A stretch of DNA of 64,000 nt from Micrococcales bacterium. GTDB lineage: Bacteria > Actinomycetota > Actinomycetes > S36-B12 > UBA10799. The notes below the pieces were generated by a model. The model had not been told where the DNA came from and ran no database searches. It saw only the letters and a list, made by a program, of their open reading frames with translations. This document shows positions 52,679 through 61,236 of this stretch, one piece after another; within the stretch, counting starts at the first letter, position 1; each line of letters starts with the position of its first letter. The position numbers and the translations under genes are program-made. The stretch is taken from contig JADJCR010000011.1 in the NCBI GenBank assembly GCA_016703125.1, forward strand, positions 26,526 to 90,525, read 5' to 3'.

Positions 52679-54040
52679 ATGACAGTGAAGCGTAATGTTG
52701 CCGTTGCCGGAGCTGCTGCCACGGCGTTGCTGGTCGCTGGCTGCGGCCCGACGCTCATCGCGCGCAGCCAGGCCCCAGGCGAACAGGCCGCGGTGTCCAT
52801 GCAGATCCTGCCGTCGGTGGACCGCAAGGCTCCCGTGAACCAGCCCATCGTGGTGGTGGCGGAGGACGGCACCCTGGCCGACGTGACGGTCAACGGCCCC
52901 AAGGGCCTCCTCAAGGGGTCGTACAACGCCGAACGCAACACCTGGACCTCGAAGGCCAAGACGCTGGACTTCGGCGCCAAGTACACCGTGGCGGCCACCG
53001 CCACCAACAGTTCCGGCGCGCCCACCACGATCGACCGGAACATCAAGACCGTGAACCCGCAGACCCTCGTGAACATCAGCACGGTGTCCGTCGCTGACAA
53101 CGTGACCGTCGGTGTCGGCATGCCGGTCCGGGTGACCTTCGACGCGCCGGTGAAGAACAAGAAGGCCGTCGAAGAGCAGCTGCAGGTGAAGACCTCGCAG
53201 GCCGTGACCGGGGCTTGGGCGTGGGAGTCCGACCAGGTGGTTGTGTTCCGCCCGAAGAAGTACTGGCCGGCCAACACGAAGATCGAGGTCTCGATGCCCC
53301 TGAAGGGGATCAAGACCGGTCCTGGTGCCTACGGCGCGGAGAACCGGGCGGTGTCCTACAAGACCGGCGACTCCATGGTGTCCACCTACAACGCTTACAA
53401 TCACACCACGACCGTGAAGAAGAACGGCAAGGTCGTCAAGACCTTCCCGGCGACCAGCGGCAAGCCCGGTTTCGAGACCCGGCAGGGCATCAAGGTCATC
53501 ACCGAGAAGCTCGACTTCGTGGTGATGGACGCGGCGACCGGTGGGACGTCGAAGGATGACCCCGAGTACTACCGCCTCGACGTGAACTGGGCGATGCGGA
53601 TCACGAATTCCGGGGAGTTCGTCCACGCGGCCCCGTGGTCGGTCGGATCCCAGGGTTATGCCAACGTCAGCCACGGATGTGTCGGCTTGAGCACTGACAA
53701 CGCGTACTGGCTGTTCCAGAACTCACGGGTGGGCGACGTCATCGTGGTCAAGAACACCGGTCGGGAGCAGGACCTGGGCAACGGCATCACCGAGTGGAAC
53801 GTGGCCTGGAAGGACTGGCTGAAGGACTCCAAGACCGGCCCTGTGCAGACCGACACGACCGGTACCCTGCCGCTTGAGCCCTGTCGCGGGACGAGCCGGG
53901 ACTGGATGGCGTTCCTTGCTGCAGCCGGGTCGTCGGCCCAGAAGGACAACGAGGTGAATCTCCTGCGGCCTGCGGGCGGTCAACTCGGTGCCGGGTCGCA
54001 GGTGCACGTTGACCTGGCCGACACCGCGATGAACAGGTGA
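52679..54040 (+). CDS. L,D-transpeptidase lipoprotein
   Basis: A 453-residue cell-wall cross-linking enzyme. Lipobox LLVAG-Cys22; two Ig-like domains (residues 45-130 and 130-230); YkuD catalytic domain (232-380) with SHGCVGLS, His332 and nucleophile Cys334. It makes 3-3 peptidoglycan cross-links outside the membrane (LdtMt2-type). ATG 52679 fits the signal peptide. A 68-residue tail after the usual end (AWKDWLKDS, residue 384) has no known domain and may reflect a frame change near 53830. It is downstream of the cta operon, with its own 177-base leader. Confidence 0.9.
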   Translation: MTVKRNVAVAGAAATALLVAGCGPTLIARSQAPGEQAAVSMQILPSVDRKAPVNQPIVVVAEDGTLADVTVNGPKGLLKGSYNAERNTWTSKAKTLDFGAKYTVAATATNSSGAPTTIDRNIKTVNPQTLVNISTVSVADNVTVGVGMPVRVTFDAPVKNKKAVEEQLQVKTSQAVTGAWAWESDQVVVFRPKKYWPANTKIEVSMPLKGIKTGPGAYGAENRAVSYKTGDSMVSTYNAYNHTTTVKKNGKVVKTFPATSGKPGFETRQGIKVITEKLDFVVMDAATGGTSKDDPEYYRLDVNWAMRITNSGEFVHAAPWSVGSQGYANVSHGCVGLSTDNAYWLFQNSRVGDVIVVKNTGREQDLGNGITEWNVAWKDWLKDSKTGPVQTDTTGTLPLEPCRGTSRDWMAFLAAAGSSAQKDNEVNLLRPAGGQLGAGSQVHVDLADTAMNR

Positions 54041-54421
54041 TCCTTCTCCTCGATCTGGACGACCTGGGGTGCTGGTCGTGAGGGAATCGATGTGCTGGAC
54101 CGGGACGTGCACGTCGATGGCGTGACAGTTGCGGAGCGGACCCTCGCCGACTCCACGGGGTGGGGAAGCCCGATGAGTCCGGCCAGGTAGCCGAACATCC
54201 AGGCCTCCACTACGAGCAGCACCGCGGCCAGTCCCAGCTGCTAAGGAACTGGACCGCGACCATCTCCAGCCCCGAGGCGCATATCCAGCTGTAGTTCGCG
54301 ACCCGGACCAGTTCGACGTGGCCGAAACACACGGGGTTCCCGGTTCTGCGTGGTCGGGCTTGCGCGCCAGCCAGCAGTAGATCCGCGGCCGAAGTCCGTC
54401 GGGCGCTGCCACACGGTCACC
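54041..54421. other. gene-free 380 bases before the IS21 element
   Basis: No intact gene. On the minus strand, short frames contain coherent-looking stretches (LLVVEAWMFGYLAGLIGLPHP near 54150-54230 and VCFGHVELVRVANYSWI near 54270-54330) in different frames, which suggests the remnant of a membrane or enzyme gene broken by indels. I cannot identify it. The left end of the IS21 element follows directly. Confidence 0.4.
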
Positions 54422-54476
54422 TGTTTAGCCCAGGCTTTCGGTAGCACAGGTGGGTTGATCCGGTAGCAGGCGTGGG
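54422..54476 (+). repeat. IS21 left terminal inverted repeat
   Basis: Starts TGTTTAGCCCAGG and contains TTTCGGTAGC and GTGGGTTGATCCGGTAGC. It pairs with 60476-60530 at 46 of 55 positions. CGGTAGC units recur inside (three within 80 bases), as in the multiple internal repeats of IS21 ends that bind the transposase. Confidence 0.85.
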
Positions 54477-55314
54477 TGTATCCGGTAGCGCAATGCGCTG
54501 CTCAAGGATTGCTTTCATCGGCAGCCAAGGGATGGTTGCGGCGGATGGAAGGAACCAGATGGCTGACTACCGGCTGATCATGACGCTGCTCGTGCAGCAG
54601 CGTCCGTACCGACAGATCGAGGTGATGGCTGGCTGTTCGCACCGCGCGATCGCGAGGGCCCGCCGGGTGCTCGAGGCGGAGCGGTTGAGTACTGCCGCGC
54701 AGATCGAAGCACTCACTATCGAGGACATGGACCGACTCTTCGCGGACGGCAGGAAGGCCGTTTCGGAGGATTTCGTGCCGGTCGATGTCGACAAGGTCGT
54801 GGCCGCGCGTGTGGGGCGCAAGAAGCCGCCCTTGAAGGTGCTCTGGGCACAGTACTTGAAGTCCGGACAGGCCCCGGGCGCACGGTTCTACGGTATGACC
54901 GGTTTCTGTGAGATCGTCACCGAGCACGTGCGCACGCATGATCTGACGGCTGCGATCGCTCGTGCCGGGGCACACGATGCGAGGTGGACTGGGCGGGCAC
55001 CCGGATGCAGCTGACCGACCCGGTCAGCAGGCGGACGACGGCGGTGTCGGTCTTCGCTGCCCTCGCCGCCCTACTCCGGGTTGGTGTTCGCCTTCGGCTG
55101 CCTGGATGAGAAGCAGCCGGCCTGGCTGGATGCCCACCGGCGGGCGTTCGAGTACGTCGGTGGTGTCCCGCTGGTGGTCGTCCCGGATAACGCATCGACG
55201 GCGTCGAACCAGATCAGCAAGGCCGAGCGTGCCCGCGACGTCAACGTCGCCTACGCCGAGTTCCTCGAGTACTACCAGACCGCTGTGGTCCCTACCCGGT
55301 CCTATAAGCCGCGC

Positions 55315-55397
55315 GATTACCCCGCGGTTTCTGTTATCCCGAGTTTCGTGGGTTTGCCCTGATCACAGGGGTCTCGGACGCTGATTCCTCGGGATAA
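55315..55397 (+). repeat. RIT left terminal inverted repeat
   Basis: 83 bp beginning GATTACCCCGC and ending CTCGGGATAA; 82 of 83 positions match the complement of 58674-58756 (position 11 differs, C against A). Within it, TTATCCCGAG (55334-55343) and its complement (55388-55397) are inverted half-sites around a partly palindromic centre near CCCTGATCACAGGG, a plausible recombinase binding site. Confidence 0.93.
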
Positions 55398-55454
55398 CGG
55401 TGCCCGTCCTTATGGTGCTCGTCTCTGGTGGTTCTTCACGTGGAGGTGAGGCAG

Positions 55455-56696
55455 ATGGGCGTTGCGTTGGATGAGCTGATCGTGCGGGCGGACTCGGCGG
55501 TGGCCGGGTTGGGGCATGCGCCGTCGACGTTGTGGCAGTACCGGTGGGCGTGGACCCGGTTCAGGGTGTTCTGCTGCGAGAGCGGCACTGGGGAGTTCAC
55601 TGATCAGGTGGCGGCGTCGTTCCTGGCGTTCGTGGCCTGCGAGTTCGAGCAGGGCCGGCTCAAGGAGTGGAAGCGCAAGCTGCTGCGCAAGGCGGTTCTG
55701 GTGTTGTCCGAGGTCGCCGCGACCGGGACGTACACGTGGTCACTGACCCGTGCCCGGCACCCCAACGACGGTCTGGACACGGCGTTTCGCCCGGTCCAGG
55801 AGCGGTACGAGCAGTGGCTGACAGTCCAGGGCCTGGCGCGGGCGACACAGAATCTGTACGCGACGGTGTCCCGCACCGTGATGGGGTGGCTGCCAGAGCA
55901 CGGGGTCACCGGCGTGGAACACCTGTCGCCGGCTGACATGTCCGCAACGGTGGTGTTCCTGGGTGGGAGCTACCAGCCCGGGAGTATGCGCACCGTGCTG
56001 AGCGCGCTGCGGGTGTGGTGCCGATTCCTCGACGAGCAGGCGCTGCGGGCCGGGCTGGCCCCCGCGATTCCGGCGGTGTCGGCGCGCCGGGTCCGTTCGG
56101 TGGTGGTGCTGCCCGCGGGCAGCGTGCGCCTGCTGGTGGATTCGGCGAATCCGGGCACGGCGACCGGGCGCAGGAACCGGGCGATGCTTCTACTGGCCGC
56201 GCGTACGGGTCTGCGTCCGGGGGATATCGCCGGGCTGCGGCTGGGTGACATCGACTGGCGGCACGCGCAGATCACGGTGGTCCAGCATAAGACGGCGACG
56301 GTGCTGCGGCTGCCGCTGCTGGCCGAGGTGGGTGCGGCGATCGCCGACTACCTGCTGCACGGAAGGCCGACCGACACCGGTGATGATCACGTGTTCCTAC
56401 GGGCGCAGGCCCCCCACGTCGGGCTGACGTCCTCGGATTTGTATCACGTGGCGGCGGCAGCGTTCGCGCGCACCCCGAGCGCCGCGGCCGCTGGTGGCGG
56501 CCGTGGGATGCGGGTGCTGCGGGCATCGCTGGCGACCAGGATGCTGGAACAGGACACCCCGCTGCCGGTGATCGCCGCCGCGTTGGGGCATTCCGGGATC
56601 GACTCGGCGAAACACTACCTGGGCGCCGACGAGGCTCGAATGCGCCAGTGCTGCCTGAGTTTCGAGGGCATCGAACCGGCAGGGGCCTGGCGGTGA
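55455..56696 (+). CDS. ritA: RIT tyrosine recombinase A
   Basis: A 413-residue integrase. N-terminal SAM-like DNA-binding region (residues 1-170), catalytic domain from about 210. Arg in ARTGLRPGDIAGL (near 249), a beta-hairpin lysine (VQHKTATVL), LRASLATRML in place of the usual HxxRH box (near 352), GHSGIDSAKHYLG with the conserved His and the nucleophile Tyr (near 387). ATG 55455 follows GGAGGTGAGG; the frame is open back to 55428. Its TGA overlaps the ritB GTG. The loss of the first box-II histidine may affect activity. Confidence 0.88.
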   Translation: MGVALDELIVRADSAVAGLGHAPSTLWQYRWAWTRFRVFCCESGTGEFTDQVAASFLAFVACEFEQGRLKEWKRKLLRKAVLVLSEVAATGTYTWSLTRARHPNDGLDTAFRPVQERYEQWLTVQGLARATQNLYATVSRTVMGWLPEHGVTGVEHLSPADMSATVVFLGGSYQPGSMRTVLSALRVWCRFLDEQALRAGLAPAIPAVSARRVRSVVVLPAGSVRLLVDSANPGTATGRRNRAMLLLAARTGLRPGDIAGLRLGDIDWRHAQITVVQHKTATVLRLPLLAEVGAAIADYLLHGRPTDTGDDHVFLRAQAPHVGLTSSDLYHVAAAAFARTPSAAAAGGGRGMRVLRASLATRMLEQDTPLPVIAAALGHSGIDSAKHYLGADEARMRQCCLSFEGIEPAGAWR

Positions 56697-57664
56697 GCGG
56701 GCTGGTCAGCGCCCTGGCACCGCACATCGAGGCCCTGCTGGACGTCAAGCACGCCCTCGGGCTGCCGTACACCACCTCGGGGCGGCACCTGGCCGCGTTC
56801 GACGCGTTCTGCGCCGCGCGGTTCCCCGGGCAGGCGAGCATCAGCCGCCAGATGGCGATGGCCTGGGCCGCCAGTCGTCCCGGGGAACACGTCAACGCCC
56901 AGATGCGCCGGATCACCCCGGTCCGGCAGTTGGCCAAACACATGACCGGGTTGGGGCTGGACGCCTACGTGATCCCGGCTGGGATCCCCGGCCGGCAGAT
57001 CCGGTACCGCCCGCACCTGTTCACCCACGCCGAGCTGCGGGCACTGTTCACCGCCGCCGACCAGATCACCGCGTCCCCGTACGGCGGGGCGCGGCATGTC
57101 ATCATCCCGGTGATCTTCCGGATGATCTACTGCCTGGGTCTGCGTCCCGGCGAGGCCCGCCGGCTGCACCGCAACGACGTCGACCTGGCCGGTGGCACGG
57201 TACACATCCGGGAATCCAAAGGGCATAAGGACCGGCTGCTGTTCCTGTCTGAGGATCTGCACGAGTACTGCCGCGGCTACGACACCGCGATCAGCGCCGA
57301 CCACCCGCAGCGCACGGCGTTCTTCCCCAACCGCGACGGCGGCGTCTACAGCCACGCCACCATCAACCACTGGTTCCGTCAACTACTCGAGGCCGCTGAC
57401 CCGCCGATCATGGCCGTCCCGGGATCACCGCCGCGGGTCTACGACCTGCGTCACGCCCACGTGGTCGAGGTGATCAACCGGTGGGCCCGCCAAGGCCGCG
57501 ACCCCCACGCCCTGGTCACGTATTTGAGTCTGCACCTGGGGCATGCCAACCCCGAGGACACCTGGTACTACTTCCACCTCGCCGCGGACTTCCACCCCGA
57601 CCTGCGCGCCCTGGCCAACACCAGCCTCGAAGCCCTGATCCCGGAGCCCGGCCATGCCCTCTGA
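56693..57664 (+). CDS. ritB: RIT tyrosine recombinase B
   Basis: A 323-residue integrase. Catalytic Arg in CLGLRPGEARRLHR, Lys in ESKGHKDRLLFL, YDLRHAHVVEVI (box II with Tyr for the first His), LGHANPEDTWYYFHL with His and nucleophile Tyr. GTG 56693 overlaps the ritA stop (GTGA), and its 3' end overlaps ritC by 11 bases, so the three are translated as a unit. The N-terminal half is a SAM-like fold. Confidence 0.88.
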   Translation: MSGLVSALAPHIEALLDVKHALGLPYTTSGRHLAAFDAFCAARFPGQASISRQMAMAWAASRPGEHVNAQMRRITPVRQLAKHMTGLGLDAYVIPAGIPGRQIRYRPHLFTHAELRALFTAADQITASPYGGARHVIIPVIFRMIYCLGLRPGEARRLHRNDVDLAGGTVHIRESKGHKDRLLFLSEDLHEYCRGYDTAISADHPQRTAFFPNRDGGVYSHATINHWFRQLLEAADPPIMAVPGSPPRVYDLRHAHVVEVINRWARQGRDPHALVTYLSLHLGHANPEDTWYYFHLAADFHPDLRALANTSLEALIPEPGHAL

Positions 57665-58673
57665 ACACTTCTACGGCCTGGTCCGGTCCTGGCTGACCGT
57701 GCACCTGCCCCGGGCACGCCGGCTGTCCCCACACACCATCCGCTCCTACACAACTGCGCTCAAGGCGCTGCTGGCCTATCTGCGACAAACCCGTGGCCTG
57801 GACCTGGACCAGATCGGTTTCGAGGCACTGGACCGTGCCACGATCACCGGGTTCACCATCTGGTTGACCGACACCGGGCACCTGTCACCGGCGACGGCGA
57901 ACCAGCGCCTGGCCGCGGTCAAATCGTTCCTGGCCTACTGCGCCAGCGAGGACCCGGCGCTGGTCGCGGTATGGCTGGACATCAAACACGTCCGGCCGGT
58001 CCGGGCCCCCGCGCCCACTCGGCCAGAACTGACCATCCCGGCCATAGATGCGCTGATCCGCGCCCCCGGGCAGGACACCCGCCGCGGGCTGCGCGACACC
58101 ACCATGATCCTGCTGCTGTTCGACACCGCCGCCCGCATCCAGGAAGTCCTCGACCTGAGGATCGCCGACATCGCCACCACCCCCGGGCGGGCCACGGTGA
58201 CCGTCACCGGCAAAGGAAACAAGACCCGCACCATTCCGATCATGGACAAAACCGCCCGGCACCTCGACCAGTACACGGCCGTGTTCCACCCGGGCACACC
58301 CGCACCCGAAACCCTGCTGTTCTTCACCATCCGCGGCGGCAAGCATCAGCCCATGAGTCAGGACAACCTCACCTGGCTGCTCAACAAGCACGCCGCCACC
58401 GCACGGGTCGGCTGCCCGGACCTGCCCGACCGGATCCACGCCCACCAACTGCGTCACGCCCGCGCCATGCAGATGCTGCGCGCCGGGGTGCCGCTACCCC
58501 ACATCAAGGAATTCCTCGGCCACGCCAACATCGCCACCACCAGCATCTACGCCACCGCCGACAACCCCATGGTCCGCGAGGCGATCCAGCAAGCCGCCGG
58601 CACCGCACCAGACCTCGCACCACTGTGGAAAGGCGATGACCAGACCATTCTGCGACTGGCCGGACTCACATGA
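57654..58673 (+). CDS. ritC: RIT tyrosine recombinase C
   Basis: A 339-residue integrase closest to XerC/D style. N-terminal core-binding domain RLSPHTIRSYTTALKALLAYL; catalytic Arg in DTAARIQEVLDL, Lys in GKGNKTRTIPI, complete box II HQLRHARAMQML, GHANIATTSIYATAD with His and nucleophile Tyr. It is the only one of the three with a fully canonical R-K-HxxR-H-Y set. The TGA at 58671-58673 lies right at the inner end of the right inverted repeat. Confidence 0.9.
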   Translation: MPSEHFYGLVRSWLTVHLPRARRLSPHTIRSYTTALKALLAYLRQTRGLDLDQIGFEALDRATITGFTIWLTDTGHLSPATANQRLAAVKSFLAYCASEDPALVAVWLDIKHVRPVRAPAPTRPELTIPAIDALIRAPGQDTRRGLRDTTMILLLFDTAARIQEVLDLRIADIATTPGRATVTVTGKGNKTRTIPIMDKTARHLDQYTAVFHPGTPAPETLLFFTIRGGKHQPMSQDNLTWLLNKHAATARVGCPDLPDRIHAHQLRHARAMQMLRAGVPLPHIKEFLGHANIATTSIYATADNPMVREAIQQAAGTAPDLAPLWKGDDQTILRLAGLT

Positions 58674-58756
58674 TTATCCCGAGGAATCAGCGTCCGAGAC
58701 CCCTGTGATCAGGGCAAACCCACGAAACTCGGGATAACAGAAACCTCGGGGTAATC
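58674..58756 (-). repeat. RIT right terminal inverted repeat
   Basis: Complement of the left repeat at 82 of 83 positions. Half-sites TTATCCCGAG at 58674-58683 and CTCGGGATAA at 58728-58737. The repeat starts on the base after the ritC stop codon. Confidence 0.93.
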
Positions 58757-58760
58757 ACGC

Positions 58761-58780
58761 TTATCCCGAATTCGGGATAA
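58761..58780. repeat. 20-bp perfect palindrome at the RIT right junction
   Basis: TTATCCCGAATTCGGGATAA: two TTATCCCGA-type half-sites abutting head to head, outside the 83-bp repeat but before istA resumes at 58785. The left junction has no counterpart. It may be an extra recombinase site, a leftover of a previous event or part of the original target. Confidence 0.8.
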
Positions 58781-59661
58781 CAGAGACAAGGGCAACGTGG
58801 AAGCCGGGGTGAAGGTCGTCACGAACTGGGTGATCCACTACCTGGCCGGCCGGACGTTCGCGTCGCTGGACGAGCTGAACGACGCCATCGCCGAGCGAGT
58901 CGAGGTCATCAACCAGAAGACCCCGTTCCGGGGTGAGGCGCGCAGCCGCCGGGACTGGTTCGAGCAGCGAGGAACGCCACGAGCTGCTCGAACTGCCGGA
59001 GCAGCGCTGGGGAGCCGGTGGCGTGGCGCACGGCGAAGGTGCACCGGGACTGGCACACCAGATCGACACCGTCAAGTACTCGGTGCCCTTCCGGTTCGCC
59101 GGGCTTTCTGTCGACGTGCGCATCATCGGCGACACCCTCGATGTGATCGCCGACGGTGAGATCATCGCCACGCATCGGCGAGGTCAGCGCAGCAACGGGT
59201 ACGTCACCGATCCCGAGCATCAGCCCGCGCACCTGGAAGACAGCATGAACCTGTGGACGCGCGGCTACTTCCTGCGCCAGGCCGCCAAGGTCGGACCCGG
59301 AACGGTCGCCGCGCTGGAACGACTGCTCGACGAGCAGAAGATCGAGGCGCAGGGTTTCCGCTCCTGCATGAACATCCTCGACCTCGGCAAGCGTGGGAAC
59401 CGGGTCTTGCTGGAACAGGCATGCCGTCAGCTCACCGACGCGGACGCCGACCGGCGGATCACCTACACCGCGGTCAAGAACCGCATCACCGGGCTTCGCG
59501 CGCAGCAGGACCAAAGGCCCGCAACCGACCCCGCAGGCAGACGCCCCGACCCGGCGTCACCACCGGGTCGTAGTGCTGCGCGGGACACCAGTCGCGCCTA
59601 CCTGGCGGGGCCTCCGCGTTCAGCCTCGACGCGCTCACCGGGCCGGGAACGCAGGCCGATC

Positions 59662-60528
59662 ATGCTTGATCAGCACCTCACCGGCGATGACATGCCCCTG
59701 TTCACCAGGCTGCGGATGACCGCGTTCGGAGAAGCCGTCATCGACATCGCCAACGACCCGACATACGACCAGTGGACGTTCTCCCCAGAAGATCCGGCAC
59801 GCCCTGGAACAAGAGACCGCCGCCCGCGGCAAACGCGCCTACTCAAACTGCTGAAAGCCTCCACGAACCCCGAACCCGGCCGCCTGCGTCGAGGACATCC
59901 ACTACCTGCACGGAAGGAGTATCAACCGCGACGTCGTCGCTCGGCTCGCCGCCTGCCACTGGATCGACCGGGCCACGAACCTCGTGATCCTGGGAACCCT
60001 CCAGCGTCGGGAAGTCCCTACCTGGCACAAGCGCTCGTGAACGCCGCCTGCCGGACGCGACTACACCGCCCCTACTACCGCCTCGACGACCTCGCCAACC
60101 GGCTCGCCGTCTTCCAGCAGGCGGACGCGCAACGGCTGCGCTTCCTCGATGACCTCAACGCCTGCGATTTGCTCGTGCTCGACGACTTCCTCACCACCCC
60201 GATCACCAGCGACACCGCAGCCCAACTGCTCAACATCCTCGCCGCCCGAGAGGGACACGGTTCCACCGCTGTCACCTCGCAGTTCGACCCCGAGGACTGG
60301 TACAAGTCACTGCACGACGCCGTGATCGCGGAGTCCATCCTGAACCGGATCGTCTCCAACGCCGAGATCGTGCAACTCGACGGGCCCAACATGCGCCGCC
60401 ACATCGGCGGCAACAACCAGGAACGCAGGACTGACAGTCCGTCAGCGCCACGGGTGGGGACACCGCTCCCATGTCCCCACCCCTGCTACCCGATCAACCC
60501 ACCCCCGCTACCGAAAGGCTCCGCTTAA
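59662..60528 (+). pseudogene. istB: IstB ATP-binding helper protein, multiple frameshifts
   Basis: AAA+ ATPase partner of IstA. ATG 59662 (MLDQHLTGDD) overlaps the istA stop by 8 bases. The first 40 residues and the C-terminal part from about 60020 (YYRLDDLANRLAVF, LLVLDDFLTTPI Walker B, HDAVIAESILNRIV) are in one frame, but the middle (about 59790-60015) needs at least four single-base corrections to read HALEQETAARGKRAYSK, ACVEDIHYLHGRSINRDVVARL and the Walker A GPSSVGKSYLAQAL. Conserved residues survive in each frame. Confidence 0.85.
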
Positions 60529-60530
60529 CA
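60476..60530 (-). repeat. IS21 right terminal inverted repeat
   Basis: Complement begins TGTTAAGCGGAGCC and matches the left repeat at 46 of 55 positions. The istB frame ends inside it (TAA at 60526-60528), as is common for IS21 elements. Confidence 0.85.
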
Positions 60531-60563
60531 CCCCGGCCGGGGTGGGGGCGCGCTCCACACCCA

Positions 60564-61120
60564 TCAGCCTAGATGCAGGCGGATGACACAGGCACGGACT
60601 GCCCACCGCGACGCAGTTGTCGGGAGACTCCCACCACGGCTCGCCACCGCCGGCCCACCGGTGTTATCCCGATGCTGACGCCCGGCAGCACGATGGGTGC
60701 CTGACCCAGCCAGACGTTATCACCGATGGTCACCGGCTCGCCGGACTCCCCAGCCATCGCGGCAGTTCCGGGTCCAAGGGGTGGGTGGCGGTCCAGATCT
60801 GTACTCGCGGCGCGATCTGGCAGTGCGCCCCGTCCGGATGTCCTGACGTCCAGCAGCATGGCGTCGTAGTTGATGAACGTGTGATCCCCGATGTGGATGT
60901 ACTGGCCGTAGTCGCAGCGGAACGGCGGTTTGACGACGACTCCGGTTCCACAGGTTCCGAGCAGTTCGCGCAGAAGCGCCTCACGCAGGACATCCTGCTC
61001 GGCTGAGGTCTCGTTGTAGCGGGCCAGGAGGTGCTGACAGCGCAGATGATCGCCGGTGAGTTCTGCCGGGTCGTCAGGCTTTCAGGCCAACTCACCCGCC
61101 CGCATCCGGTCGCGCATCAT
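60564..61120 (-). pseudogene. maltose/sugar O-acetyltransferase-like gene, broken
   Basis: A left-handed beta-helix acetyltransferase of the Maa/NodL type. Starting near ATG 61120 it reads MMRDRMRAGELA, an in-frame stop at 61082-61084, then PDDPAELTGDHLRCQHLLARYN, LLGTCGTGVVVKPPFRCDYGQYIHIGDHTFINYDAMLLDV, then after a frame change GAHCQIAPRVQIWTATHPLDPE, then GEPVTIGDNVWLGQAPIVLPGVSIG, and a further change. Total length (about 185 codons) is normal for the family. One nonsense codon and at least three frame changes, so pseudogene or poor consensus. Confidence 0.75.
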
Positions 61121-61185
61121 GACACAGCCTGAGCCTAGAGCCAAGCGCTGGGCAGTTGGGACCCTCTCACGGACCGGAGGAGACC

Positions 61186-61233
61186 AGCAGACGAGGGCGC
61201 CGGCCCCACCAGGGGAGCGGCGCCTCGTCTGCT
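61186..61233 (-). terminator. hairpin terminator after qcrB
   Basis: AGCAGACGAGG-GCGCCG (61186-61202) pairs with CGGCGCCTCGTCTGCT (61218-61233), 16 pairs with one bulged G, loop of 15 bases, beginning 4 bases after the qcrB stop on the minus strand. Strong GC stem without a long U-tract; the expected 3' end of the qcr operon. Confidence 0.65.
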
Positions 61234-61236
61234 TGT

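Larger units (their letters stand above)
55315..58784 (+). mobile_element. recombinase-in-trio (RIT) element inserted in istA
   Basis: Three consecutive, overlapping tyrosine-recombinase genes (ritA, ritB, ritC) on the plus strand and nothing else, between 83-bp terminal inverted repeats with one mismatch. This is the defining layout of RIT elements. Joining 55316 to 58787 restores the istA reading frame, so the insertion is exact apart from a possible 2-base GA duplication. The right end has 28 extra bases outside the repeat, including a 20-bp palindrome. All three genes are uninterrupted, unlike the host IS. Confidence 0.92.
54559..59669 (+). pseudogene. istA: IstA transposase, frameshifted and split by the RIT element
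   Basis: Starts at ATG 54559 after GGAAGGAA. N-terminal part: helix-turn-helix QRPYRQIEVMAGCSHRAIARARRVL. The frame breaks near 54975 and again near 55070 before FAFGCLDEKQPAWLDAHRRAF (DDE core; VVPDNASTA holds an acidic residue). At YKPRD (55316) the gene is interrupted and resumes at 58785 with DKGNVEAGVKVVTNW. One further frameshift near 58970 precedes ERHELLELPEQRW and the C-terminal half, ending at TGA 59669. With frames and halves joined it is a complete IstA of about 545 residues. Confidence 0.88.
54422..60530 (+). mobile_element. IS21-family insertion sequence interrupted by a RIT element
   Basis: Bounded by 55-bp terminal inverted repeats (46 of 55 identical) beginning TGTT(T/A)AGC. 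Contains istA and istB in the standard overlapping order (ATGCTTGA at 59662-59669). Both genes carry several single-base frameshifts, and istA is additionally split by a 3.47-kb insertion at 55315-58784. Without that insertion the element is about 2.64 kb, a normal IS21 size. No clear target-site duplication was found (flanks TCACC and CCCCGG). Inserted between the L,D-transpeptidase and a broken acetyltransferase gene. Confidence 0.88.

Noticed and set aside
53723..54412. A 229-residue minus-strand frame overlapping the L,D-transpeptidase end
   Set aside because: More than half lies antisense to a well-supported gene, and the composition is the Arg/Pro/Ser-rich pattern of a high-GC shadow frame.
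55428..58673. Three integrase genes as a prophage or integrative conjugative element
   Set aside because: No phage, conjugation or cargo genes and no attachment tRNA are present; the three genes plus matching ends and an exact insertion in istA fit a RIT element.
54422..60530. A target-site duplication for the IS21 insertion
   Set aside because: The flanking bases (TCACC on the left, CCCCGG on the right) do not give a convincing 4-8 bp direct repeat; the sequence there may also be inaccurate.
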